Shown here one piece after another: positions 1 to 8,595 of a stretch of DNA of 64,000 bases (within the stretch, counting starts at the first letter, position 1; each line of letters starts with the position of its first letter). The DNA lies in assembly GCA_965217175.1 (NCBI GenBank), contig OZ244251.1, positions 682,001-746,000 on the forward strand, written 5' to 3'. The notes under the pieces are model-generated. The model was not told the origin of the DNA and did not search any database. It saw nothing but the letters and a program-made list of their open reading frames with translations. This DNA comes from Bin87 sp965217175. Its GTDB lineage: Bacteria > Chloroflexota > Dehalococcoidia > Lucifugimonadales > UBA3495. The position numbers were made by a program, and so were the translations under genes.

Positions 1-3000
1 TGCTGGGCTTTGGCACGCAAACCTGAGAACTTTGATGCCTTTGGTTCCGATGTTGATGTTGCGTTTGCTTCAGCCGGGCGCCGTAGAAAACGGACGGCCG
101 CGGGGACGGCCTTGCCCTGGTCGCTGGTGACCTCCAGGTGGTTCGCCCGCCACTTCTTGCCGCTGGTCGACTCGGCGCCGCGCTCCACGACCTGGAAAGT
201 GCGGACGTTGGTATCGTCGACGACCTCGCTGGTATGGTCACCGGTGCGGTGATCCAGCTGATGTCCTGTGCGAGTCTCCCACCGCGATACGTGGGGATGG
301 CCGCCGGCCTTGGAATCCTGTACCGACCCGGGATCCTCTTGATGCTGAGGCGTGTTGTTGCTGCGGTTCTTGAGGCGCCCTTTTTTGGGCGGCCGCGTCG
401 GCGGCGGATCGATCTGAGTGGTCACCGGGCCGAGGTCAGTTGATGAGCCGGTACTGACTGCGCCCAGGGCGGGTTGTGGTTGTACAGTCTGTGTAACCAC
501 CGGATCAGCTGTGGTTCCGGTAGTCGTAGTTGTGGCGGCGGCCGGCGTTGAGACGCGTGTCACGGGGGTATTGATGGGCTCCGATTGCTGCAGCCGGGAT
601 GTCGGCGCCTGGGCTTCCACGGGGTCTGCCACGACCAGCCGAGTCGAACTCGTGGCCGCCATGGGCGTCGCGCCGTAGCTCGGCACGATGCTCACCCCCT
701 GTCGGACTCCTGTTGAGAGGGTCACTGGTGGCGTTTGGATCTGGGCCTCGGCGTTGACCCTGGTTGATGTATCGGGCACCGGCTGCGTCACAGTGATCGG
801 ACTGGACTGCGGTGATGCCGTAAGGGTTGTGGCCTTGGTGGGCTGTGCTTCTGGGACGACGTCGGGCTGTTGCGCCGGCGTTGTCGCCAGGACGGGGGTC
901 GCGGCAGAAGCCGTCGACGTGGTTGCCACCCGGGATATAACGCCGCTGGTTGTGGCCGGAACCACTTGTGCAGTAGCAGGAGTGGTAGCAGCGGACCAGA
1001 TGGCCTTCGCGGTGGCGTCGTAGGTTTGGGCGGCCACCGAGGTCGGGTGAGCGCCTTCGGTGACTACATTTCCACGCGAGTCCAGGAGTAGACCGCCTTG
1101 GGTACGGTAGGTACCTCCAGGGTCAGTCGTGCCCCCTCCAGACCCTGCTCGGGATCCGGTGAGCGGCTGATTTTTCCAGGGGTACCACGCCGGAGCTACC
1201 ACCGGCCCGTGGGGGGTGGAATACATGGTGAGGATCATGTTGGGGTTATTCGTCGTGCCGACAAGGGGTGGGGTAGATCCGGGAGGCATCAGGCTGACCT
1301 GCCCCTGTGGTGTGGGGTCCACCTGGGACGGTCGTATCCGTTGGGCCTCCAACCTGGCCTGCTTTACGGCCGTTTCGTACGGGACGCCCTGACGCCATAG
1401 TTGTTCCATCCTGGTCATGACGGATCGTTCGGTATTGATGTGCCGGACTACCGGCTTTGCGATCACCTTTGCCACATCGACCGTGGTATCCACAACCGTG
1501 GGCACGATCCGGGTTGGAACGGCGGCCAGCCTGCCGGCTCTGGCGATCGTCCCACCCGGTACGGGCGCTCCCACTCCACCAATCACATCGAGTGCAGCCA
1601 ACGGATAGTCATACCACGAAGGGCTCTGCGTCGGGTCCTGGATCTTATCGATCAGGGTACCGGTGGGCGAGAGACCATGGTCTCTAATCCAGTCCGCCCG
1701 ATCTTCCACTGGGACGACCGGCAGGGCCATTTCGGCGGGAGAGACGGCGAAATCCTGTACTGCCTGCATGCCACCCAACGGCGAGTAGCTACTCAACGCG
1801 AGATCCACCAGCGAAGGCTCTTGCCGCGGGGGATCAGGATTGGAGACGAGCTGAGGGGTCGCAACCTGAATTGTGTCATCAGGATTGGAGACGAGCTGAG
1901 GGGTCGCAACCTGAATTGTGTCATCAGGATTCAGGATTGGATTGGGGACGAGCTGAGGGGTCGCAACCTGAATTGTGTCGTCAGGAGGCGGTGTTGGCGG
2001 CGGGTCGAATGCGCCGGGGCGGATGGACACCAGACCCGACGGGGTCTCCCAGGCCACGACTCTGTCCCCCGGGTAGGCGTATTGCGTCCCCGGGGCTGTT
2101 GACTCCTGGACGTACTCACCGCCACTCGTGACCGTCGGGTACACGTATGACGGTTCTGGGATCAGACGTCGGTTAATCGCGATGTCGCCGCGCTCCGTCT
2201 GGTATCCCAATTGCTCGCCGGTAGCGGCGTTCACGTATTCGGTCGAGCCGGCAGTCGACTGCTGGACGAACTCTCCACCTGCGGTTACACGGTTATATAC
2301 CACCCTCGGCGAAGGCGGGGGAGCGACACCCCCTTCCGGATCCTCCAACTGTGTCGCCGGCGTGGCGGCAACCCTTGCCGCTTCCTCATCCTTCTCATCC
2401 TTGGAAGCATCACCGGCGATTCGTCGATAAAGTCGTTCCTGGCGCTCAAAATAGGCCTCGGGGGTGAGTGGCTGGACGGACCCAGCCACGGGTATGTGGA
2501 CGAGATTATTGCCGGTATCCTCCTGCCACGTTTCCTGCAGCTGGGCGTAGGTGTCCGCGACGTGGGCGTAATCTGCGGCTGTAGCGGTACCGTCCTGCAG
2601 CCGGGACAGCGCCGAGGCCTCGGCGCTGTCAAACCTGGTCACCGCGTCCTGGGCATCGGCGTTGTGCTGCCCCACCCTGTCCCTTTCGTCAGCGTTCTGC
2701 TGGGCAAACTGATGGTTCTGCTCGGCGGTAGCCTCGATGCTCTCGGCCAGAGAGACGTAGTGAGCGCTGGCGGTGATGGCGTTGCCCTTCTCGTCGTTCC
2801 AGCCTTCGTCGTGGCCGCTGTCGCGCCAATGCTCGGCGATGGTCCTCATTTGAGCAGCCAGCCCGGTCAGTCGTTCGGACTCTGCAGCGGGGGTATCGGC
2901 GGTGGCCTGTATCTCGGCAGCAAAGAGTTGGGACTGCTCGGTCATCAGCTGCCCGGCTTTTTCAGAATCCGCTTGGACGTCTCCGGTCCCTTGGGATAAC

Positions 3001-3584
3001 GGCCCAACTGACCCGACGACCTTGCCATTACGCAGAAGCACGCCGCCCCACGTGGGGATGCTCAACTCGGCGACATTCGTGTCGCCGAGTTGAGGGGGAG
3101 CTTCCACTTGAGAGGGACCTTCCTCCTCTTCGTCGGGGCGCCGCTCGCCATCATCCTGCTCCTCGTCGCCGGACGCACCCGCAGATTCCGCGACGGGTGT
3201 GGTATCGCGCGTCTCCGCGTGCGGGTTGACCACTGATTCGTCTTTAGTCTCGGTGTTCTGGTCAGTTGCCTGTTGAACGGCGGCGAGGGCGGCCTGCTGT
3301 TCCTGTTCCCTCCGCCGGCCCCGTCGGCGTCGCGCGGCGGCATCGGAGCTGCTCGAAGAGCTGGAAGAACTTGATGATGAGCTGCTGCTGGAAGGGTCTG
3401 ATGATGAATCGCTGCTGGAAGAATCCGATGAGCTGCTCGAGGAGGAGGTTGAATCGCTCCCGGTCTCGGTGCCTTCGGGGATCGAGGGATACTGTTGGTT
3501 GGCGGGATGGCCAGGTGAGTTATCGTTGCTGGGCGGGTTCTGGTTGCCGGGGTGAGTTTCCTGATGCGGATTGATGACTGCCAT
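1..3584 (-). CDS. Giant low-complexity protein of the unclassified mobile-element operon (C-terminus beyond window)
   Basis: An uninterrupted minus-strand frame runs from the ATG at 3584 to the window edge, giving at least 1,194 residues. No family is recognised. The N-terminus is polar and is followed by a run of about 50 residues that is mostly serine (residues ~45-85). Then come an Arg-rich patch, an acidic stretch, and a Gln/Ala/Glu-rich, probably coiled-coil section (residues ~210-360). Two related segments with the pattern G-G-E-[FY]-V-Q-[QE]-S-T-A lie near residues 430-500. Three tandem DDTIQVATPQLVSNP units follow, and then a Thr/Pro/Val-rich region. It is the last visible gene of the operon, 11 bp after the small membrane protein upstream. 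The composition suggests an extracellular, virion-associated or scaffold-like protein, which is inference only. All plus-strand frames here are shadows. Confidence 0.8.
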   Translation of the reverse strand, partial: MAVINPHQETHPGNQNPPSNDNSPGHPANQQYPSIPEGTETGSDSTSSSSSSSDSSSSDSSSDPSSSSSSSSSSSSSSSSDAAARRRRGRRREQEQQAALAAVQQATDQNTETKDESVVNPHAETRDTTPVAESAGASGDEEQDDGERRPDEEEEGPSQVEAPPQLGDTNVAELSIPTWGGVLLRNGKVVGSVGPLSQGTGDVQADSEKAGQLMTEQSQLFAAEIQATADTPAAESERLTGLAAQMRTIAEHWRDSGHDEGWNDEKGNAITASAHYVSLAESIEATAEQNHQFAQQNADERDRVGQHNADAQDAVTRFDSAEASALSRLQDGTATAADYAHVADTYAQLQETWQEDTGNNLVHIPVAGSVQPLTPEAYFERQERLYRRIAGDASKDEKDEEAARVAATPATQLEDPEGGVAPPPSPRVVYNRVTAGGEFVQQSTAGSTEYVNAATGEQLGYQTERGDIAINRRLIPEPSYVYPTVTSGGEYVQESTAPGTQYAYPGDRVVAWETPSGLVSIRPGAFDPPPTPPPDDTIQVATPQLVPNPILNPDDTIQVATPQLVSNPDDTIQVATPQLVSNPDPPRQEPSLVDLALSSYSPLGGMQAVQDFAVSPAEMALPVVPVEDRADWIRDHGLSPTGTLIDKIQDPTQSPSWYDYPLAALDVIGGVGAPVPGGTIARAGRLAAVPTRIVPTVVDTTVDVAKVIAKPVVRHINTERSVMTRMEQLWRQGVPYETAVKQARLEAQRIRPSQVDPTPQGQVSLMPPGSTPPLVGTTNNPNMILTMYSTPHGPVVAPAWYPWKNQPLTGSRAGSGGGTTDPGGTYRTQGGLLLDSRGNVVTEGAHPTSVAAQTYDATAKAIWSAATTPATAQVVPATTSGVISRVATTSTASAATPVLATTPAQQPDVVPEAQPTKATTLTASPQSSPITVTQPVPDTSTRVNAEAQIQTPPVTLSTGVRQGVSIVPSYGATPMAATSSTRLVVADPVEAQAPTSRLQQSEPINTPVTRVSTPAAATTTTTGTTADPVVTQTVQPQPALGAVSTGSSTDLGPVTTQIDPPPTRPPKKGRLKNRSNNTPQHQEDPGSVQDSKAGGHPHVSRWETRTGHQLDHRTGDHTSEVVDDTNVRTFQVVERGAESTSGKKWRANHLEVTSDQGKAVPAAVRFLRRPAEANATSTSEPKASKFSGLRAKAQ
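1834..1980 (-). repeat. Three tandem in-frame 45-bp repeats
   Basis: Units at 1834-1878 and 1879-1923 are 45 bp each. The third unit (1924-1980) carries a 12-bp insertion. All encode the 15-residue unit DDTIQVATPQLVSNP or a close variant inside the giant protein. The near identity at DNA level points to recent slippage expansion. Confidence 0.9.
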
Positions 3585-3594
3585 GGTTTAATTC

Positions 3595-4083
3595 CTATGT
3601 GAAAATGGCGCTGCTGACGGCTATGCTGCCGACTATGCCGAGGAACACCAGCACCCAGACATTGCCCAACAGGCCGGACCGGACGCCCTTGTCCAGCAGC
3701 CACAAAATGAAGCCCACGGTGCCGATGGTCCCGGCAATCTGGAAGCCGAGGGCGACCCAGGTGTAGGTACCGGTCCCGACGTCGGTGATGATGGGATAAC
3801 CGAAGATGAACAACCCCGTCATCATCTTCACGACGTCTCCGATCCGGCCGAGCATGGACAGCAGGAAGAACGCGCTATCGGCCGCGTTGTCACCGGGCGT
3901 CGTGGTGATGGCGATACGTTCGGTGGCATCGACAAACGGTGAGGCGAACTTGGCCGACGGAAGGAACCCCGCGGCGCCGCCGTAATCGGTCACGCCGGTA
4001 TTCAGATAGATGAAAATCAGATTGACCAGGGCGCACGCGATGTGAAACGCCAGGTAGCCTTTGAGGGCGGTGATGATGTTCAT
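3595..4083 (-). CDS. Four-helix small membrane protein
   Basis: A 162-residue protein with about four hydrophobic segments: residues ~8-28, ~82-105, ~108-130 and ~138-160. A polar, probably exported loop (about 30-75) separates the first helix from the rest. No family is recognised. It follows the 99-residue membrane protein by 3 bp and precedes the giant protein by 11 bp, so the three are probably co-translated. Its place among many short membrane proteins suggests a structural part of a membrane complex or membrane-containing particle. Confidence 0.75.
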   Translation of the reverse strand: MNIITALKGYLAFHIACALVNLIFIYLNTGVTDYGGAAGFLPSAKFASPFVDATERIAITTTPGDNAADSAFFLLSMLGRIGDVVKMMTGLFIFGYPIITDVGTGTYTWVALGFQIAGTIGTVGFILWLLDKGVRSGLLGNVWVLVFLGIVGSIAVSSAIFT

Positions 4084-4086
4084 GCT

Positions 4087-4386
4087 CTATCTTCCTGGTG
4101 ACGATAGACGTTGCCAGAGGAACCCGAAGCACATGCTGAGGATGATCAGGATGGCGGCCATGAACCAGCTGCCATATCCGAAGATGGGCAGGACCATGCT
4201 GGATACGACCATGGCGGCGACACAGAGCATCGGCCCCGCGGCGACCTTGCGCGTGTAGAAGCAGCTCGTAATGGCCACCATGATGACGAGGGCGAGCTGG
4301 GCGGCCACCACGCCGCCGGGGAAGGCCTCAAAGGATTCACCGATCAGGTTGGCCGGCGTGCCGGCCTGCAGGAATATCCACATCAT
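4087..4386 (-). CDS. Three-helix small membrane protein
   Basis: A 99-residue protein with three hydrophobic stretches (about residues 25-45, 50-68 and 74-92) and a short positively charged tail. Its ATG overlaps the TGA of the upstream fibronectin-III gene in an ATGA arrangement, which indicates translational coupling. No family is recognised. The size and topology are like VirB2/VirB3-type or small phage membrane proteins, but no diagnostic motif is visible. Confidence 0.75.
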   Translation of the reverse strand: MMWIFLQAGTPANLIGESFEAFPGGVVAAQLALVIMVAITSCFYTRKVAAGPMLCVAAMVVSSMVLPIFGYGSWFMAAILIILSMCFGFLWQRLSSPGR

Positions 4387-5489
4387 GCGGTCACCTTCTT
4401 ACCGAATGCGATAAGGCCCAGGCCCACGGTCATCAGGGTGGGGAGCATGGCCCAGTGCCAGGGGAATCCCAGCATGAGCGCCCCCAGCCAGAGAGCCGCC
4501 TGGAATAACAGGAATGCCAGCAGTATCGACTGTCCGTTAATTCTGTTGCCGAGTTTGCGATTACCCACCAGGGCCGCGCCAGCCAATACGCCCGCGCCCA
4601 GGACGACCAGGAAGTGTCGCATCTTGTCCGGGTCCCAGGTGAGGCCGGTGGGACTGATCATCTGCGTGATGGACGCGTCCACCGCGGCAACCAGTTCGGC
4701 GTCTCCGGTGGAGGTGTCATACCCGGTGGGCAGTTGGCCATGATCGGGGGTGGGGATGGCGTCATAGCCGCGGTCGTCGACTGCGACGTCGTTTTCCCCG
4801 ACGGCGCCCAGAGTGCGGACGGTGGCGGAGTAAAAGCCGGTGCCGTTGGCGTTGACTGCGGCCACCTGATACTGGTAGGTGACGTCGGGATCAAGGCCGG
4901 TATCGGTGTAGGTAAGGGTATCGCCGTCGGCAGTTTCAAAGAACGTCTCCTTGCCCCACACGGCCACGCCTGAGGTGCGCTGCAGCTCGGCCCGTTGGAT
5001 AACGAATTTGGTGAGGGTGCCGTCTGGTGCCGTCCAATCGACGGTTGCCTCGTCGCCGGCGTCGTTGCGGCTTACACTGACCTGCTCCGGAGGGTCGGGT
5101 ATATCCGCTGGGGTGCGAACCGTCGCCGGGACGGTGTAATAGTTAGAGCCGCCATAAGGTACGATCTGGGCGCGCAAAGTATGCTCAGTGTCAGGAGCCA
5201 AGCCGGTAAACACCATATGGATGTAGTAGGTACCGGCAATCGTTTGTTTGACCTTGGAGATAGTGGTTTGGGTAACCCAATTGGCCCCGGACATTCGCTG
5301 ACCCGTTAACGTGAGCGTGCCGGAGACACTCTCAGTGCGTAAAAACAAGCACGCAACGGTGGTCTTGGTTGCAGTGCAGGAGCTGCCCCCCTGCGCGTGA
5401 ACCGCACCAGACGACGTCATCATCGTCAGTGGCGAAGCCACGGCCACCACCAGGCAAACCAGCAGGATTCGCAGTAGTCCGGACATCAT
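4383..5489 (-). CDS. Exported fibronectin type III protein with C-terminal membrane anchors
   Basis: 368 residues. The N-terminal hydrophobic segment ends in a signal-peptidase-like AVHAQG site near residue 33. A variable domain with cysteines follows (about 37-130), then a fibronectin type III domain (about 133-228; W in the core, and a TYQYQVAAVNANG strand typical of FN3). Two or three transmembrane helices lie near residues 290-365. The likely topology is a large outside domain anchored by the C-terminal helices. It is in the middle of the operon and is coupled to the next gene by a 4-bp overlap. A spike or adhesion role is plausible but not shown by sequence. Confidence 0.8.
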   Translation of the reverse strand: MMSGLLRILLVCLVVAVASPLTMMTSSGAVHAQGGSSCTATKTTVACLFLRTESVSGTLTLTGQRMSGANWVTQTTISKVKQTIAGTYYIHMVFTGLAPDTEHTLRAQIVPYGGSNYYTVPATVRTPADIPDPPEQVSVSRNDAGDEATVDWTAPDGTLTKFVIQRAELQRTSGVAVWGKETFFETADGDTLTYTDTGLDPDVTYQYQVAAVNANGTGFYSATVRTLGAVGENDVAVDDRGYDAIPTPDHGQLPTGYDTSTGDAELVAAVDASITQMISPTGLTWDPDKMRHFLVVLGAGVLAGAALVGNRKLGNRINGQSILLAFLLFQAALWLGALMLGFPWHWAMLPTLMTVGLGLIAFGKKVTA

Positions 5490-5496
5490 CCCTCCC

Positions 5497-6295
5497 TCAG
5501 CTGGTGGGCGTCGGCGTGGGCAGCACCAGGACGGTGACGCTCACCTCGTCGGAGAGGACCCCGTGGCCCAGGGCGTTCACCGCGCCCACCCGGTAGAGAT
5601 AGTCGGCGCCGGGCGTCAGGCTCCGGTCGGTGAAGGCCCTTAGCTCCACGTCCTCGAGGACGTAGGTAACGGCCTCGGTGTCGGTGTAGCGGTGGACCTC
5701 GATCCGCACCAACTGGGCGCCGTTGTCGACCGGCGCGTCCCAGGTCAGCGCGACCGCTGCGGGGGACAGAGTCGTCACCGTGAGTCCGGTCACTTGGGCG
5801 GGCGCGACAGGTACCGGCGTGGGCTGGATGCCCACGGGCGTCGGTGTCGGCGTGGGCACATCGATGCTATAGGCCGCCAGCTGCACGTCGTCTCCGGAGA
5901 GCGTCACGAAGGCCCCAGTAGCCGCCGTACAGGGACCAGGGCCACAATGTCGCCTCTGACACCACCAGGCTCTCCCTGGGCGTCTCCGGCGTGGTCTGCG
6001 TATCGCACACGGCCCAGGCCTTCCGCCGGGCGGCGTAGTCCAGCCCAACGTAGCCGCCCAGCTCGTCCACGGCGACGGCAACCGACACGGCCGGCAGGTT
6101 GGTGTGGACGGTAAACTCGGCGCCGGCGTCGCCCTCAACCAGGTGGACGGCGGCGGGATCTGGCACCAGGACGGCGTAGGGTTCCTCGGACGTCTGCAGC
6201 TGGATGGGCAGGGACGGGTTTACGACGAACACCGCCGCGGCGATGAGCAGCAACAGCGCGACGAGGACGCCGACTGTGATGAGGCGGGCGGGCAC
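5497..6295 (-). pseudogene. Frameshifted FN3-domain membrane protein
   Basis: Translation starts at a GTG that directly abuts the TAA of the previous gene. It reads a hydrophobic anchor (residues ~5-27) and an extracellular region down to about 5917. The sensible reading then moves to another frame, which gives a Pro/Thr linker (PTPTPTPVG), an FN3 domain (APAQVTGLTV to the VTVLVL strand) and a Pro/Thr tail ending at 5497. The switch maps to a four-C run (5913-5916 on the plus strand). Removing one base there restores a continuous protein of about 265 residues. This could be a real mutation, a phase-variable homopolymer or a sequencing error. The FN3 part resembles that of the next gene downstream, suggesting duplication. 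Confidence 0.7.
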
Positions 6296-6958
6296 TTACC
6301 GCTCCTGCAGCCAGGTGGCTTGCCCCGGCGTTTCGGGATACCTGGGCAGCAGGACCCCACACGACTCCCAGGATGTCCACGCTTCATCCCAACGGTGCCC
6401 AGGCGGGCGCTGCTGATAGCGCATCTCGTATTTGGAGCCGACGTCGAGCTCGACCGTCACCTCGGCATCAGTTGCTTTCCGGCCCAGGGCACTGACCCTG
6501 TCCCCGGAGGGGATGAACGACGCCAGGGTTTCCTGCCCGCCGGCTTTGCGGATCTGCGCCCGCCAGGAGTGGCGATCCGGCCCGAAGTCGGCCGGGCCCG
6601 GGTCGATGTGGTCGACGCAGCTGAGGACCTTCTGGTTGTCGTACTCCCAGGTGTAGTCCAGGTTGCTCAGGGCGATCTGGGTTTCGGAGAGGGAAAGCCG
6701 GCGGTCCAGATCCTCGAGGAGTTGAAGGGTCGCGGGGTCCGTAGACTTGGCTTCGGCGGCCGGCTGCGCCGTTGCGCCGGTGGCAGACATAGCCACTACC
6801 GCTATGAGTCCTCCAAAGACCATGGATATAGCCATGACCGCGACATAGCCGGGTCGCAACCAGGCCAGGGGTATGCGGGCGATCAAAGAGGAGAACATCG
6901 CTGTCCCTCCAGAGGTCATCGGCTTGGGTTCGGGTCGCTTGAATATCTTCTTGAACAT
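6296..6958 (-). CDS. Membrane-anchored protein with KKIFKRPEP leader
   Basis: 220 residues. The first 13 residues (MFKKIFKRPEPKP) form a basic leader shared with the two genes upstream. A hydrophobic segment follows at about residues 36-62, and then a soluble region rich in charged residues with two cysteines (SCVDHID, ESCGVLL). No known family. The downstream gene begins at the base after this stop codon. A basic cytoplasmic N-terminus ahead of a transmembrane helix suggests a type II membrane protein with an outside domain. Confidence 0.75.
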   Translation of the reverse strand: MFKKIFKRPEPKPMTSGGTAMFSSLIARIPLAWLRPGYVAVMAISMVFGGLIAVVAMSATGATAQPAAEAKSTDPATLQLLEDLDRRLSLSETQIALSNLDYTWEYDNQKVLSCVDHIDPGPADFGPDRHSWRAQIRKAGGQETLASFIPSGDRVSALGRKATDAEVTVELDVGSKYEMRYQQRPPGHRWDEAWTSWESCGVLLPRYPETPGQATWLQER

Positions 6959-6997
6959 GGTTCCTCCGCTATTTGGTGGGTATTCGAGGGATCGCCT

Positions 6998-7051
6998 TCA
7001 GAGAAGTACGAGGGCGACGAGGGCGCCGACTGTGATGAGGCGGGCAGGCAT
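6998..7051 (-). pseudogene. 17-codon truncated duplicate of the frameshifted FN3 gene's start
   Basis: The 54-nt frame starts with an ATG directly after the TAG of the upstream gene and encodes MPARLITVGALVALVLL before a TGA. It is nearly identical in DNA and protein to the first 17 codons of the gene starting at 6295 (MPARLITVGVLVALLLL). It is a remnant of a tandem duplication in the operon, or a leader peptide made from one. Confidence 0.7.
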
Positions 7052-7369
7052 CTAACTCACAATCTTGGGCACGGTCGGATCGGCTTTCGTGTCGACCAGG
7101 GTGTACCTCGCTTCCACTTTCTGGGTGATCCTATTGAACGCCCACATGAGCCCTACGGCACCGACGAATCCAAAGACGACCAGGAATACGCCGAAAGCCA
7201 ATGACGGGGATCCTTCCAGATGTCCGGTTGCGGACATCCCCTCGAATATGCCCATTACTATGAACCCGCCGCACAGACCCATCGCCATCCCGACCATGGC
7301 CGCCTCTGCCATGACCCTGCTCAGGGTCACCGGCCTTGGCTCCGGTCGCTTGAAGATCTTCTTGATCAT
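7052..7369 (-). CDS. Small membrane protein with KKIFKRPEP leader
   Basis: 105 residues when started at MIKKIFKRPEPRP, which aligns with the leaders of its two neighbours. The frame is open further upstream but overlaps the previous gene. Two hydrophobic segments at about residues 23-45 and 55-76 form a helical hairpin, and a short soluble tail follows. No family is recognised. The shared leader suggests a paralogous set or a common targeting or docking element. Confidence 0.75.
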   Translation of the reverse strand: MIKKIFKRPEPRPVTLSRVMAEAAMVGMAMGLCGGFIVMGIFEGMSATGHLEGSPSLAFGVFLVVFGFVGAVGLMWAFNRITQKVEARYTLVDTKADPTVPKIVS

Positions 7370-7385
7370 GGTTATTCGCCTCTCT

Positions 7386-8165
7386 CTAGTCCGCAGCGAG
7401 CGTGACCAGTGTGGCGCCTGTTGCCGGTGTGTCGACAAGGAAATCCGGACCCAGCCATCCCACCGGTGGACCCAGCTCTATCGCCTGCACTCGGTCAGCT
7501 GTCATACCGAGTCCGCGCGACAGCCGGTAACGGCTTGCTCGCTGCCCCAGCCAGCTGGACGCTGCAAGGTTCTGTTCACGATCCCACTCGCGTTCTGCAG
7601 ACAGAGCCCGACCGCGGGCGGCCGCAGCCTGTTCCATCAGGTCCTCAGCCCGCGTTTCGCACTCGGCCAGGGTCGGATATGTGTGCTGTATGCACAGTGG
7701 CTCCAGGTCGTTGAACCGGTGCCGTGTACGATGCGCCGGCGCTTCCCCTGAGCAGGGGCGCATCCCGGCCGGCCGGAGCTGGCCCACGGCGCAGTCGGCC
7801 CGGTAGGGCGTGCCGGGGATCCAGGGCACGTCGTCCTCGTCTACCTCATCGATAAGGGCCTGCCCATCATCGTCTGCGACCGACCAGAACCGACCAAGGG
7901 ATCTGTTGTCCTCGAGATATTCTTCGCGATCCACGTATGCCGACCTCCCCTCCTGACGGATCACCAGGAACGCCAGAACGACGGCCGCAACACCCATGCC
8001 CGAAAACAACGGCTGGCTGGCGTAGAGCCCGAGGGCAACGCTGAACATTCCCCCGAAAAGAATCGCCCAGTTCTTGCCGACCGCGACACCATCTTTGTAC
8101 TGTCGTTCCATCGCTTCATCGAGCGTGGCCGCCGGTTCGCGCGGTTTGAATAGTTTCTTGGTCAT
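7386..8165 (-). CDS. Membrane protein with KK-F-K leader and soluble C-terminal domain
   Basis: 259 residues from the ATG at 8165 (MTKKLFKPREPAATL), a variant of the neighbours' leader. A helical hairpin at about residues 32-68 precedes a long soluble domain with four cysteines (about 125-180) and a Glu/Arg/Ala-rich helix (about 182-215). No family is recognised. It is 14 bp after the preceding frame and is part of the same operon. Confidence 0.75.
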   Translation of the reverse strand: MTKKLFKPREPAATLDEAMERQYKDGVAVGKNWAILFGGMFSVALGLYASQPLFSGMGVAAVVLAFLVIRQEGRSAYVDREEYLEDNRSLGRFWSVADDDGQALIDEVDEDDVPWIPGTPYRADCAVGQLRPAGMRPCSGEAPAHRTRHRFNDLEPLCIQHTYPTLAECETRAEDLMEQAAAARGRALSAEREWDREQNLAASSWLGQRASRYRLSRGLGMTADRVQAIELGPPVGWLGPDFLVDTPATGATLVTLAAD

Positions 8166-8179
8166 ATTTGTTCTCCTCA

Positions 8180-8529
8180 TTATTCTCGGCCGACCTTCAC
8201 GACTGGCAGGAGCGGCCCGGTGAATACCATCGCGGCCGGCACCACCAGGCCCGTGGTGAGCCAGATGGCCGGCCAATACTCGCCCTCCGGCACCAGGCCG
8301 GTGAACACCGGCCAGTGCAGTGGATATGCCAGGGTGAAAATGGTGCATCCCAGGAGCGCCAGCACCTTCGAGTGAAACCTTCCGTAGGACCCTGTAATCG
8401 ACGCCACTCCACAGGCGACGGCAGCGACGATGACGGCCACGAAGGAAATGCTCGTCGGAAGGTGGCCAGCTCGCTGGTCGAGAGCCAGCCCACCAGGAGA
8501 AGCACGAGAGATGCGATGAACAGCAGCAT
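8180..8529 (-). pseudogene. Frameshifted small hydrophobic protein
   Basis: The ATG at 8529 gives MLLFIASLVLLLVGWLSTSE, a convincing transmembrane start. After about 24 residues that frame becomes Arg/Ser/Trp-rich and unnatural. A second frame, open from about 8458, reads a hydrophobic protein (SISFVAVIVAAVACGV, then further helices) to the stop at 8180. One base change near 8455-8462 would join them into a protein of about 117 residues with four helices. Alternatively the second part could be a separate 86-residue protein starting at a GTG at 8440. Confidence 0.6.
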
Positions 8530-8595
8530 TGGATTGTCTCCGTTACGGGCGGAGCCGGCGAACCGACGCCGCCCGCGGCGAAAGAGGATTGGCCC

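Noticed and set aside
10..2999. Plus-strand open frames of 80-260 codons
   Set aside because: They overlap an uninterrupted minus-strand frame with natural composition and are its shadows, with no ribosome-binding sites.
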